In this document: in pieces, positions 23,290-31,939 of the stretch
Layout: each line of letters opens with the position of its first letter
Numbering within the stretch: the stretch's first letter is position 1
From: Candidatus Nomurabacteria bacterium
GTDB taxonomy: Bacteria; Patescibacteriota; Minisyncoccia; Phycocordibacterales; UBA9973
Reading direction: 5' to 3'
NCBI GenBank assembly: GCA_023267275.1
Contig: JAHFNO010000012.1
Span: 1 to 43,258, forward strand
Length of the DNA: 43,258 bases
Notes under the pieces: model-generated
What the model was told of the DNA's origin: nothing
The model's input: only the letters and a program-made list of their open reading frames with translations
The model's database searches: none
Translations under genes and position numbers: made by a program

Positions 23290-24357
23290 TTACATAAGCC
23301 GCTCGAGGGCTTTTGGATTCATTGAATACAAATATGCGGATTCCATCGTGATTTCGCCAGCGCGGACAAAGTCAAGAAGTGAGTGATTCATATCTACCAT
23401 CCCCTGCTCCGTACCTGTTTCAATCACTACGTCTATTTCATGTGTACGTTTTTCGCGAATCAAATTTGCAACGGCGTTGTTGTTGATGAGGAGTTCATAC
23501 GCAGGAACAAGCCCGCCAGTAATGCGCGGAATGAGTCGCTGTGAAAAAATACCAAGAAGCGATTCCGCGAGCTGTGAACGAATTTGATCTTGTTGTTCAC
23601 TTGGAAATGAATCAATAATACGATCGATGGTTTGTGCAGCATTATTCGTATGGAGTGTAGAAAATACCAGGTGGCCTGTTTCTGCCGCGGTAACTGCGGT
23701 CGAGATTGTCTCTGGACTACGCATTTCTCCCACCATGATCACATTTACATCTTCACGAAATACCGAACGAAGTCCTGAGTGAAAATCTTTTGTATCAATC
23801 CCTACTTCACGCTGATCGATGATCGCATGCTTTTCTTCAAACACATATTCGATTGGATCCTCGATCGTCACAATATGCTCAGGACGCTCGTTGTTTATCA
23901 AATCAATCATTGCTGAGAGTGTCGTTGATTTCCCTTGTCCAACAGGACCAACAACAAGAAAGAATCCTTGCTTTTTGCGTGCAAATCCTGCAAGCGCTTC
24001 CGGCAAGCGAAGTTCGGCAAGCGTACGCACTTTAGGAATCACGCGGAGTGCAATACCCACTTTGCCCTTATGAAAAAAAGCATTTCCACGAAGACGTGTG
24101 GTACCTTTGTGTTCATACGCAAAATCCAATTCTTGATTTGTGACAAAAGCATCAAGCTTTGGCTTGTCGATCAAGACAGACAATATACCCATGATGTCTT
24201 CCTGCGTGAGTTTACTTTGATTCACAAGTGTGATGAGCGCCGTCGATACACGCATTGCTGGAAATCTATCAGCAGAAAGATGCAGATCGGATCCACCTTC
24301 TTTCAAAACAATATCGATGAGCGCATCAATGAGTTCTTGTGAATTTGCCATAGGCAT
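23290..24357 (-). CDS. pilT: type IV pilus retraction ATPase PilT
   Basis: PilT powers pilus retraction and twitching. The 355-residue protein shows the N-terminal PAS-like part (GGSDLHLSADRFPAMRV), Walker A GPVGQGKSTT (137-146), the Asp box VTIEDPIEYVF, the AIIDQREVG motif, Walker B VIMVGEMRSPET, and the His box LVFSTLHTNNA. The usual AIRNLxE retraction motif region is replaced by LLDFVRAGEITMESAYLYS. In Walker A, T-G-S is replaced by V-G-Q, which is common to some PilT proteins. The start overlaps the stop of the response regulator by one base (TAATG). Confidence 0.94.
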   Translation of the reverse strand: MPMANSQELIDALIDIVLKEGGSDLHLSADRFPAMRVSTALITLVNQSKLTQEDIMGILSVLIDKPKLDAFVTNQELDFAYEHKGTTRLRGNAFFHKGKVGIALRVIPKVRTLAELRLPEALAGFARKKQGFFLVVGPVGQGKSTTLSAMIDLINNERPEHIVTIEDPIEYVFEEKHAIIDQREVGIDTKDFHSGLRSVFREDVNVIMVGEMRSPETISTAVTAAETGHLVFSTLHTNNAAQTIDRIIDSFPSEQQDQIRSQLAESLLGIFSQRLIPRITGGLVPAYELLINNNAVANLIREKRTHEIDVVIETGTEQGMVDMNHSLLDFVRAGEITMESAYLYSMNPKALERLM

Positions 24358-24749
24358 TATTTTTTATTTTTAGAAATAATTGCTGAAACTTGAGTTACTA
24401 CTTCTGCTGGAGTTGTCGAGGCTTTTACAATATATCCCACAGCACCAAGATCTTCGGCTTTTTTGATATCAGAATCAAGTCCACGATTTGAGAGCACAAT
24501 GCGCATTGCATCTTTCGCTAGACTTTCTTCAATCATCTTTGCCATAAATTCAAATCCGTCCATTACCGGCATAACGATATCAAGCAGAATAAGATCTGGC
24601 TGGTATGTTTTGTCTGCACGCAACTTTTCAAGTGCAGCAACTGCACCAAGAGCCGTACTCACGTCAAAACCCGACTGACTGAATTTCAGTGCGTACATAT
24701 CGAGCAGAAAACTATCATCGTCTACTATAAAAATTTTTTTCGGTTGCAT
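24357..24749 (-). CDS. CheY-like single-domain response regulator
   Basis: A 130-residue receiver domain: acidic pocket VDDDS (10-12), phosphoacceptor D57 in LILLDIVMPVMDG, the Ser of VLSNRG in place of the conserved Thr, and the lysine in YIVKAS. No output domain, so it should act by protein contact. It lies between pilB and pilT and its stop overlaps the pilT start by one base, so translation is probably coupled. The context suggests control of the pilus motors. No histidine kinase gene is in the window. Confidence 0.9.
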   Translation of the reverse strand: MQPKKIFIVDDDSFLLDMYALKFSQSGFDVSTALGAVAALEKLRADKTYQPDLILLDIVMPVMDGFEFMAKMIEESLAKDAMRIVLSNRGLDSDIKKAEDLGAVGYIVKASTTPAEVVTQVSAIISKNKK

Positions 24750-24804
24750 ACAATATTCTGTACTAAGCTAATATACTGACTCCAAAATTATACCATAGAT
24801 AGGC

Positions 24805-26535
24805 CTACAAATTGTAAATCTCCTGAAATGGGATCTTTCCCTGCATACACTGCACAATGGCATTTTCACGCATGGTAAGAAAGCCCTTTTGGCGTACGAG
24901 TTTATACACATCGGCTTCGCCCGGCTTTTTCAGAATAAGCGCCTGCATATCTGCATCATTCTTGTACATTTCAAATATCGCCATACGACCTCGAGTACCG
25001 AGCGGGCATTCTGGTGACGGTACAGCTTCCGTAAACACACCATTCGGCAATTTTGCTTTGAATTCTGCCGGCAAATCAGCAAATTGTTTTTCCGCCATTT
25101 CTTTCAATGCTTCTTGATTTGGCGCGTCATGAAGCGATGCAGGACACGTGACGCGAACCAAACGTTGTGCCACGGAAAGAATCAGTGTTGGCGCAATAAG
25201 GTATGGATCGATTCCCATATCAATAAGACGTGGAACGACACCAATAGCATTGTTCGTATGCAGTGTGGAGAGCACGATATGTCCAGTAAGCGCAGCTTGA
25301 ATTGCGAGCTGTGCTGTTTCCGCATCACGAATTTCTCCCACCATAATAATGTCTGGGTCCTGACGCAAAATACTACGGAGTCCTGACGCGAATGTGTAGC
25401 CGATTTCTGGTGTTACCTGCGACTGGTTCACATCGGGGATGTGATATTCCACTGGATCTTCCAAAGACACGATGTTGTACTTCTCGCGATCAAGCTCGTT
25501 GAGCAACGAATAGATAGTTGTTGATTTTCCGGAACCAGTCGGACCAGTAATCAAAATAAGTCCGTAGGGTTTTGCGAGTGCTTCACGAATGAGCGTAAGA
25601 TGCTCGGGAGTCATGTTGAGTGAGTCGAGCGATTTCACGCCGTTGTCCACATCGAGAATACGCAACACAACTTTTTCTCCATAATACGAAGGAAGTGTTG
25701 AGACACGGAAATCGATTTTTTGATTGTTTATTTTTGCTGAGAATCCTCCGTCTTGTGGCTTACGCTTTTCATCAAGACGCATCTTTGCCAAAATTTTGAT
25801 ACGTGCCACAACACCAGCATATACCGTGATCGGCAGAATAAGTGACGTGTGCAAAATACCATCCACGCGAAAACGTACTTTTACTTTTTCACCAGTATTT
25901 TCGATATGAATGTCAGATGCACGTCCTTCTACTGCGTTGTTGAGAATAACCGCCACGATCTTGATGATTGGTGCTTCTTCCACAATGCGTTCTTCTTCAC
26001 CGGGTTTCAATGCATTCTGTGGATTTTGCGATTCATCAATCGTAAGATCTTCAGCTTTTTCGATTGCAGTATCAAGCTCGGAAATCGCCTGATCTACGGT
26101 GCCGCCAAGACCCTTATACAGAGCAATGACTGAATCGAACACTCGTTCGGAAATAAGAAACAATTTATACGGTATTCCGCCGTGTTTTTCAGTGATAAAT
26201 TGCAGTGCGTCGCCCGTCTGCATATCCTCTGGGTTTGTAATACCCACAATAAGTGCTCCTTCTTCTATTGCAAGCGGAACAAAGTGATAATGCATTGCGG
26301 CATCAAGCGGAATATATTTCAGCACATCAACTTTTATGGCCTTGGGGTCAACAGGTCGCGTTGGCAAATTGTAGAACGCACTTTTCGCAGCGAGCAGTGT
26401 ATTTTCTGGTACACCATGCGCAATGAGAGATTTTTCAAGATTGCCTTCGTACTTTTCTTCAGCAACACGCAAAATATCCCCTACCTGATTTTCAGGTACC
26501 ATTCCTTTTTGTACAAGTTCTTCGATGAATGTCAT
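24805..26535 (-). CDS. pilB: type IV pilus assembly ATPase PilB
   Basis: PilB drives pilus extension. The protein has an N-terminal MshEN-like domain (residues 1-150, with KYIPLDAAMHYHFVPLA), a linker, and the GspE ATPase domain with Walker A GPTGSGKST (331-339), the Asp box VSLEDPVEYHI, Walker B IIMVGEIRDAETA and the His box VLSTLHTNNA. The usual tetracysteine zinc motif is reduced to two cysteines (VTCPASLHD and PECPLGTRG). I start at 26535 (MTFIEELVQKG); the upstream frame reads word-repeat sequence. A strong palindromic terminator separates it from the pilM-P group. Confidence 0.94.
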   Translation of the reverse strand: MTFIEELVQKGMVPENQVGDILRVAEEKYEGNLEKSLIAHGVPENTLLAAKSAFYNLPTRPVDPKAIKVDVLKYIPLDAAMHYHFVPLAIEEGALIVGITNPEDMQTGDALQFITEKHGGIPYKLFLISERVFDSVIALYKGLGGTVDQAISELDTAIEKAEDLTIDESQNPQNALKPGEEERIVEEAPIIKIVAVILNNAVEGRASDIHIENTGEKVKVRFRVDGILHTSLILPITVYAGVVARIKILAKMRLDEKRKPQDGGFSAKINNQKIDFRVSTLPSYYGEKVVLRILDVDNGVKSLDSLNMTPEHLTLIREALAKPYGLILITGPTGSGKSTTIYSLLNELDREKYNIVSLEDPVEYHIPDVNQSQVTPEIGYTFASGLRSILRQDPDIIMVGEIRDAETAQLAIQAALTGHIVLSTLHTNNAIGVVPRLIDMGIDPYLIAPTLILSVAQRLVRVTCPASLHDAPNQEALKEMAEKQFADLPAEFKAKLPNGVFTEAVPSPECPLGTRGRMAIFEMYKNDADMQALILKKPGEADVYKLVRQKGFLTMRENAIVQCMQGKIPFQEIYNL

Positions 26536-26664
26536 GAGTGAGTTATCAAGTTTGTAAAGTTCATAAAGTAAAAAGAAAATACAACACAGAAATAGCACAA
26601 AAAACTCCTTTCGACTTTATGAACTTTACAAACTTTCAACTGTCTTAAGTATATCACCTTGTCG
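26536..26664. repeat. word repeats AAGTTTGTAAAGTTCATAAAG
   Basis: Spacer upstream of pilB with words AAGTTTGTAAAGTTC, and 60 bases later their reverse complement (CTTTATGAACTTTACAAAC), so the two can pair over about 20 bases. The same word occurs near 455-485. Confidence 0.5.
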
Positions 26665-26725
26665 AATAATTCAAAAAAGAAAAAGCGCAAACGGTACGTT
26701 TGCGCTTTTTCTTTTTTGAATTATT
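26665..26725 (-). terminator. 29-bp perfect palindromic terminator
   Basis: Arms 26665-26693 and 26697-26725 are perfectly complementary around the loop GTA. The stop codon of the 26721-27374 gene lies in the outer arm. U-runs are in the stem on both strands. It ends the pilM-N-O-P transcript before pilB. Confidence 0.8.
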
Positions 26726-27374
26726 TCTTCAGTGCTGTTTTCCAACTCACTACGTTTCCAGAAAAGACAACTCCATTGATCGAGGTTCCTGCTTTTACGT
26801 AATATTGCGTATTCGGCTGAAGACCAGAAATTGTTTCGGTAAATGCTCCGGGATTCTGTTGTACCTTAGGTGTCGTCATTGTACCGAGCGCAGTCGTGGT
26901 TCCGTATTCAAACCAGCGAGTTACAGATTGCCCGCCAGTCATAAGCGTTCCATTGAGCGCCGTGCTCGTAGCTGTAATTGATGATGGACCACTCGTCGAT
27001 ACCTGTATCACCGAAGTATTTTGTGAATCAGCACCAATAGGAGCAAATGGATTTACACGGCCAGGATTTGTATCTTCTGGAATCGGTCGATTGAAATCTT
27101 GCAACACCGAAAATGATTTGCTCGACAAAATAGAATCATCAAGCTTGATCGATTGAATACTCAAGAGAAGAGTAAGAAAATCATTGCCAACCGTTCCTGA
27201 GCTTCCCACTGTCGCTGTTGGCGAAACAGCACTCTGATTTACCCCGAGACCCGAGGTTGTTTGCAGTGCTGGAACAGGTACAGTAATTTTCTTAAAAATA
27301 AGCTCATACCCAGCAACGAGTAATATCGCAATGATGATGAAAATGAGTATTTTTTTTACGATTGGATTTTTCAT
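26721..27374 (-). CDS. membrane-anchored protein in PilP position
   Basis: A 217-residue protein with one N-terminal membrane helix (IVKKILIFIIIAILLVAGYELIF within residues 5-27), a linker region with FLTLLLSIQSIKLDDSI and GRVNPFAPIG, the latter recalling the NPF segment of PilP, and a C-terminal fibronectin-like module (residues 125-215; TATSTALNGTL, YYVKAGTSINGV). It follows pilM-N-O in the usual PilP place. In the absence of an outer membrane it cannot link to a secretin; a surface role is possible. PilP homology is inferred from position and the NPF motif. Confidence 0.62.
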   Translation of the reverse strand: MKNPIVKKILIFIIIAILLVAGYELIFKKITVPVPALQTTSGLGVNQSAVSPTATVGSSGTVGNDFLTLLLSIQSIKLDDSILSSKSFSVLQDFNRPIPEDTNPGRVNPFAPIGADSQNTSVIQVSTSGPSSITATSTALNGTLMTGGQSVTRWFEYGTTTALGTMTTPKVQQNPGAFTETISGLQPNTQYYVKAGTSINGVVFSGNVVSWKTALKK

Positions 27375-27382
27375 AATAGGAA

Positions 27383-27949
27383 TTACGACTTAAGCCAGTA
27401 GGTGTTTAGTTTAATGGTATAGATTGTTCTACCAGAATTTGCAGACGAAGTATCTGCGGTAAAATTGATTGACTGAATATCAACCAAACGCAAACTCGAT
27501 TCCATATCCTTGATGAGTTTCAAGAAATTGTCATATGTCGCTGCCACGGAAAATTCAAGGCTAAATGTTCCATAGTCATTTGCGGGAGCTGCTGGATTTG
27601 CCGGAGCATTCGATGTGCCTACTGCCCCACCAGTGGCATCATATTTGATCGAAGAAAGCGTGAGTCCGTATGTTTGTGCCATACGTTGAATATCGATAAT
27701 GAGGCGAATATTGTCCGCGGTATCAGGAATCATCTTATTGAGGCGATCAAGTGAAGTCTGTGGAATGGCATTATATCGCTGTCCGAGAGTATCGCGCTCT
27801 TCCTGTAATTTTCGCGAATTCGTCAATGCAGATTCGTATTCTGCACTCTGCGCGCGCAATTGCTTTATTCTCTGATATGACGGGTTTGAAAACATCACAA
27901 AAGATGCGACAGAGATGATGAGCAAAATTGTAGGAATTATAAAACGCAT
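27383..27949 (-). CDS. pilO: type IV pilus alignment protein PilO
   Basis: PilO forms with PilN the bitopic membrane link between PilM and the outer parts of the machine. The 188-residue protein has one membrane helix at residues 3-22, a coiled coil (YQRIKQLRAQSAEYESALTN), the conserved IPQTSLDRLNKMIPDTADN region and a ferredoxin-like C-terminal domain (TFSLEFSVAATYDNFLKLIK, DMESSLRLVDIQSINF). It starts one base after the pilN stop and nine bases before the PilP-position gene. Confidence 0.85.
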   Translation of the reverse strand: MRFIIPTILLIISVASFVMFSNPSYQRIKQLRAQSAEYESALTNSRKLQEERDTLGQRYNAIPQTSLDRLNKMIPDTADNIRLIIDIQRMAQTYGLTLSSIKYDATGGAVGTSNAPANPAAPANDYGTFSLEFSVAATYDNFLKLIKDMESSLRLVDIQSINFTADTSSANSGRTIYTIKLNTYWLKS

Positions 27950-27950
27950 A

Positions 27951-28688
27951 TTATTGTTGCAAAATCATTGGACTAGTAGTGTCAGTTGAAGGAGGAATTT
28001 TTGCTCCGGTGGTAGTTTGACCAGTAGCTGTGGTTGGATTCTGTGAATCGGTTGTTGCTGGTTGTGTTGCTTGTAGAATCCCCTGTTCTGAAATGAGTGA
28101 ATCAACATGGTTGGTAAAGTGAACAAGATCTGGATCAACAGTAAAAACAAGATCAAAACCGACGATACCTGTTTTGTCATCGAGGGTAAGGTTGGAAAAA
28201 ATTGGATTGTGAATGTTTTTGTTTTTAGCAAATTCATCAGACTGCAACGCAATCGAGCTATAATCGCGAGCCTTGCCATTGATACGCACAATGATTTGCC
28301 CATTCGCATCCGTCGGCATTCCGTATGAGAACTTTGTAAATTGAATACTCTTCAATGTTGTATCTTGTAATGTTGCAAAAATAGGAGAAACCGCAACGTG
28401 ATTGTTGAGCAATTTATTTGCGTCAATCAAACGACGATCGAGTTTCTGTAATTGAGTGAGCAGTGTGGGTTCAAAAGCATTACGAGCTGCAACAAGAGAT
28501 GTTTTATCCGTTGCAATATTTTTGTTCAAATTTGCCTCGTAAAAATACATGATGGCTGCAATGGCAAGCGCTCCAAAGAAAATGAGTGTGGCAATAAAAG
28601 TAAAAAGCGAAGTATGTGGTACTTCAACAGTACTCTCCACCGACAAAGGTTTTTTGGGTATAAATGATGTTTGGAAATTGGTGTCCAT
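27951..28688 (-). CDS. pilN: type IV pilus protein PilN-like
   Basis: A 245-residue bitopic protein in PilN position. A cytoplasmic N-terminus (FQTSFIPKKPLSVES) precedes one membrane helix (FTFIATLIFFGALAIAAIMYF, residues about 29-49), a coiled-coil stretch, and a domain with TTLKSIQFTKFSYGMPTD and GKARDYSSIALQSDEF as in PilN proteins. The C-terminus is a long Thr/Gln/Pro-rich tail. The conserved N-terminal INLLP motif that contacts PilM is not evident. Assignment rests on order pilM-pilN-pilO and topology. Confidence 0.75.
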   Translation of the reverse strand: MDTNFQTSFIPKKPLSVESTVEVPHTSLFTFIATLIFFGALAIAAIMYFYEANLNKNIATDKTSLVAARNAFEPTLLTQLQKLDRRLIDANKLLNNHVAVSPIFATLQDTTLKSIQFTKFSYGMPTDANGQIIVRINGKARDYSSIALQSDEFAKNKNIHNPIFSNLTLDDKTGIVGFDLVFTVDPDLVHFTNHVDSLISEQGILQATQPATTDSQNPTTATGQTTTGAKIPPSTDTTSPMILQQ

Positions 28689-28800
28689 GAATTGGATTCA
28701 AGATGCGAGATTTAAGATACAAGGTATACGTGTACATTGTAATACAAAGCAACACAAGTTGAAAGCAAATACAGTGGAAAATCAAAGACCTAGTGTCTTT

Positions 28801-29109
28801 TTACTGTGTATTTTGCGAATTATAGAAATCAATAATTTCATCAGGAGAAAATGATTGACTATATTCAGCATTGCTACCCTCAAGTTTTTTTGTGATGTGA
28901 ATTTTTTGTGTTACAGGATCCTTACTCGAGACAGAATACTGTACAAGTTCGCCGTTTTCTTTTACGGTAACAAGATTTCCTATTTGAATCTGATCAAATT
29001 TTTCAGATTGTTCGGTTGTATTTTTTTGTTCACGCTCGAGAAAAGTAGCTTCTTGCTCTTTTTGCGTAGCATTCTTCAATTCTTCCCCTCCAAATTTATA
29101 CATTTCCAT
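28801..29109 (-). CDS. hypothetical protein in the pilus operon
   Basis: A 102-residue soluble protein without recognised domain. The first half is highly charged and probably helical (NATQKEQEATFLEREQKNTT); the second half looks like a small beta barrel (IGNLVTVKENGELVQYSV, KIHITKKLEGS) and resembles in pattern the transcription-elongation-factor GreA C-terminal domain, though not enough to call it. It sits nine bases behind pilM and 112 bases before pilN. Confidence 0.6.
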   Translation of the reverse strand: MEMYKFGGEELKNATQKEQEATFLEREQKNTTEQSEKFDQIQIGNLVTVKENGELVQYSVSSKDPVTQKIHITKKLEGSNAEYSQSFSPDEIIDFYNSQNTQ

Positions 29110-29118
29110 ATTGATATT

Positions 29119-30255
29119 TTATCCAAGTTTACGCAGTGCTAATCCGAGCGCCACTGCAAATTCTGGTCCGGTCTCGGCGAGAACCTTCGCAATAAATTCT
29201 GGTACTTCTACTTTTTCAAACGGATTGCCATACACTACTTCAGTACGAAATACTTCCGCAGCGTGTGTTCGGAAACCTGGCAACAATGCGCCCGCTCCGG
29301 TGAGAATTACTTTACTGATCGGCTTATTGTATTTCTTTTCAAATGCTTGAATGACTCCTTGTGTTTCTTGCAAAATATAATCAGTAGAAAGTTTTGCGAG
29401 ATCAGAAACAGCCTTGCCTTCTCCCCCGCCACCGAGTCCAATGTCACGCTTCATTGTTTCTGCTTGCGCAAATGGTACGCCGAGAGATTTTGCAATTGAG
29501 TTTGTAATATCTACAGAACCACGATTGACGATATGAAAATTGCGCACAATACCGTATTCAACAATGGAAAGCTTTGTGCGCGATGCACCAAAATCCATCA
29601 TGAGCACAGCAGAGAGTTCGTGTGACAATGTTGAGCGAATTGCAGAAAATGCTTCGATTTCAAATACATCGGCTTCCAATCCAGAAGCTTTTGTAATGTC
29701 TTTGTATTTTGCAAGTGTTTCGTTGTGAATTGCAGCGACCAACACTTCAGACGTTTTTGGTGCGACAGCCTCTGTTCCCGCTTCGGCATAAAAACTTTCT
29801 TGTCGATGCGGTGTTACCCAATAATCGAGTGAGACTTCGTTGATTGGCACGGGAATATATTTGCGTGCCTCAGTCGGCACAATATTTGCGAGCTCGCTTT
29901 CGGCAACAGTGGCAGGAATATCAAGCAAAAAAACGAGCGATGCAGAAGAAGGAATCGAAACAGCTGCATCCTTGATTATAATCGAGCCTTCACGCAATGC
30001 GTCGTTGATGGCCTTTGTCAGCAATTCGTTTGAGAGGTTGGTTGTTGCTCCCACATCGAGATTGGCATATGGACCAAGCGCAAGAGTACTGTACGTTTCA
30101 AGTACAGCACGACCGCCCTTTTTTTTGAGTTGTACAAGCTTGATTGAAGAAGTACCGATATCCACGCCAACAGCCTGATCGACAGATCCAGCTCCGAGAT
30201 TCGTAATAGCTCCCAAATTGAATGCTTGCATGATTTTTGTGAACAAATTAGCCAT
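29119..30255 (-). CDS. pilM: type IV pilus actin-like protein PilM
   Basis: PilM is a cytoplasmic actin/FtsA-like ATPase fold protein that binds PilN and the motors. The 378-residue protein shows phosphate-1 GVDIGTSSIKLVQLKK, the IVPTEARKYIPVPINEVSLDYW block typical of PilM, phosphate-2 LMMDFGASRTKLSIVE, and the adenosine motif ILTGAGALLPGF. Length is normal. It heads the pilM-unknown-pilN-pilO-PilP group on the minus strand. Confidence 0.93.
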   Translation of the reverse strand: MANLFTKIMQAFNLGAITNLGAGSVDQAVGVDIGTSSIKLVQLKKKGGRAVLETYSTLALGPYANLDVGATTNLSNELLTKAINDALREGSIIIKDAAVSIPSSASLVFLLDIPATVAESELANIVPTEARKYIPVPINEVSLDYWVTPHRQESFYAEAGTEAVAPKTSEVLVAAIHNETLAKYKDITKASGLEADVFEIEAFSAIRSTLSHELSAVLMMDFGASRTKLSIVEYGIVRNFHIVNRGSVDITNSIAKSLGVPFAQAETMKRDIGLGGGGEGKAVSDLAKLSTDYILQETQGVIQAFEKKYNKPISKVILTGAGALLPGFRTHAAEVFRTEVVYGNPFEKVEVPEFIAKVLAETGPEFAVALGLALRKLG

Positions 30256-30308
30256 TAGTTATATCAGTATTTAGTATACGGTATACAGTACACAGTATAC
30301 TCGCTTGA

Positions 30309-30458
30309 TCACTTTTTACCAAGAAACACCTCCGAAACCGAAAAATATTGATATAAGCAGAGAAGTAATAGTACAACGAACAAGACCGAAACAAGACCTA
30401 TCATAGCAATGATAATATTTCTTTTTGCATTTTTTGGATTATCTTGTTTTATATTCAT
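30309..30458 (-). CDS. small single-pass membrane protein
   Basis: A 49-codon ORF, MNIKQDNPKNAKRN then a hydrophobic helix of about 22 residues (MIGLVSVLFVVLLLLC) and a short tail ending SEVFLGKK, with a TGA stop. The basic N-terminus suggests an N-in orientation. It lies between the glycosidase and pilM on the same strand. It is short, but composition and membrane topology look like a real protein. Function unknown. Confidence 0.5.
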   Translation of the reverse strand: MNIKQDNPKNAKRNIIIAMIGLVSVLFVVLLLLCLYQYFSVSEVFLGKK

Positions 30459-30549
30459 TTTTTATTCGTAGCCATTCGTAGGTTCGTATCATTAGTTTTG
30501 CATACTTGTTCCCTTAGGATTTAGTCATTAGATATTAGACATTGTGTTT

Positions 30550-31677
30550 TTATCTTTCTGCCAATCCATACTGTGGTGCGCGAAGCGTCAACATCACATC
30601 CCACACCTTTGGATCTTCAAGTCCAAGCGCCCACGCAGAGAATCCGTACAATTTGTTTTCTGTTACAAGAGCGATTTTTCGCTGAAAACTCTTTTGGTCT
30701 TCATACCACGCAGTAAATTTCTTGTTACCACGGAAATAGGTTACAAAAGAAACGCCGAGCTCATCAGACCAACCCTTTTTTATGTACGATTTTGATTTCA
30801 AAACTTCTGCAACTGCAGGATATCCTCGAACATGGTCAATCGTACTAGTCTTATCACGCCAAATCCATGCATACGTTGGCACACCAAGTGAAACTTTTTC
30901 TGCAGGAATGCGTGCAAGCGTATAACCAAGAACAGTTTGTACAAATGGAATAGAAGCTACTGGACCTACCGAACGAGAATCGTCGTATGCCATCACTGAA
31001 ACAAAGTCGGCCACGGCGCCAATCGCATGATAATCAAATGTGCCAGTCCAATTGTCCCACGAACCATCACCATAATCGGCTGGGTTGTCTGAATGCCGTG
31101 GAGCCATTGCTACTGAAAGTTGCAAGCCGGCAGCATGAAATTGTGGAACGCTTTTTGCCACAAATACTGAATACAAATCTTTGTCGCTCGCTTGCATGTG
31201 TTCGAAGTCGTATTGAAATCCAAGATACCCTTTGTCTTTGGCCTCAGCAATGAGCGCTGCGATGAGATTGTCTTGGGCAATCGTGTTCATCAAAAAATTG
31301 TGCATTCCACTCTGGCTGAAATTCTGATTGATGATGAGTGGCATCACTTGTGCCCCTGCATTGTGTGCAATTTTCAAAACTTCCGTGCTTGGCTCCCCCA
31401 AAAGCGTACCGTCTTCTTTTGCCGCATATATTTGTGGAGCAATAATATCCATCGAGTTGATATGCGTGCGCAGCGATGCGATTGCGGCTTTAGAATTTGT
31501 TACATAGAGCAAGGCATGCGGAGAAACCCCCGGCACCTGTGCCGTGGTCTGCGCAAAAACCGGTTGTGCTGAGAGTATGAGTGCAGAAAAAAATATGACG
31601 AATGCAATACGTGATACGAAAGATGATTGTAGAGTTCGTGTGTAACGTGAGTAAATGAATTTCATGACTGGATTCAT
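30550..31677 (-). CDS. secreted GH18-family glycosidase
   Basis: A 375-residue protein with a signal peptide (hydrophobic core AFVIFFSALILSA, likely cleavage after VFA near residue 42) and a glycoside hydrolase family 18 barrel. The catalytic strand reads YLGFQYDFEHM, so D157 and E159 correspond to the end of the DxxDxDxE motif, with E159 as acid. VADFVSVMAYDD and KLYGFSAWALGLED match other GH18 strands, as in the YaaH/SleL group. It probably acts on peptidoglycan or another N-acetylglucosamine polymer outside the cell. It is divergent from the ATP-grasp gene. Confidence 0.86.
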   Translation of the reverse strand: MNPVMKFIYSRYTRTLQSSFVSRIAFVIFFSALILSAQPVFAQTTAQVPGVSPHALLYVTNSKAAIASLRTHINSMDIIAPQIYAAKEDGTLLGEPSTEVLKIAHNAGAQVMPLIINQNFSQSGMHNFLMNTIAQDNLIAALIAEAKDKGYLGFQYDFEHMQASDKDLYSVFVAKSVPQFHAAGLQLSVAMAPRHSDNPADYGDGSWDNWTGTFDYHAIGAVADFVSVMAYDDSRSVGPVASIPFVQTVLGYTLARIPAEKVSLGVPTYAWIWRDKTSTIDHVRGYPAVAEVLKSKSYIKKGWSDELGVSFVTYFRGNKKFTAWYEDQKSFQRKIALVTENKLYGFSAWALGLEDPKVWDVMLTLRAPQYGLAER

Positions 31678-31719
31678 TTATTGTATCATTCTTTTTTCCA
31701 TTTTTTCCGAAAAAATGTG

Positions 31720-31767
31720 AATTCGCCTAGGTCTTGCCTAGGCGTCTAGGCAAGACCTAGGCGAATT
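31720..31767. repeat. perfect 22-bp hairpin
   Basis: Arms 31720-31741 and 31746-31767 are exact reverse complements around a GCGT loop. The arm itself contains the CCTAGG word twice. It lies between divergent genes and is not placed as a terminator for either. Confidence 0.7.
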
Positions 31768-31810
31768 TTGTTCATTGTTCATTGATTTTATGTCCTCTTG
31801 GCTTAATTGT

Positions 31811-31819
31811 GCTATAATA
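31811..31819 (+). promoter_or_regulatory. extended -10 promoter of the ATP-grasp gene
   Basis: TGCTATAAT, an extended -10 element identical to that before ftsE, about 120 bases before the chosen start. No clear -35. Confidence 0.5.
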
Positions 31820-31889
31820 AATGTGTCGATTTTTTTAGTGGTTTTACTTAGAACACTACTATGCTCGGAGGACACTAATATTTTCGCCC

Positions 31890-31920
31890 AAAGGGACAGC
31901 TCACGCTGTCCCTTTGGTTT
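31890..31920 (+). promoter_or_regulatory. hairpin in the ATP-grasp leader
   Basis: AAAGGGACAGC-TCAC-GCTGTCCCTTT followed by GGTTTA, located between the promoter and the start codon at 31940. It resembles a weak attenuator. A five-codon ORF starting ATGCTCGGAGGA (near 31861) precedes it. Confidence 0.45.
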
Positions 31921-31939
31921 ATCCGCTCGCACTTTTTTT

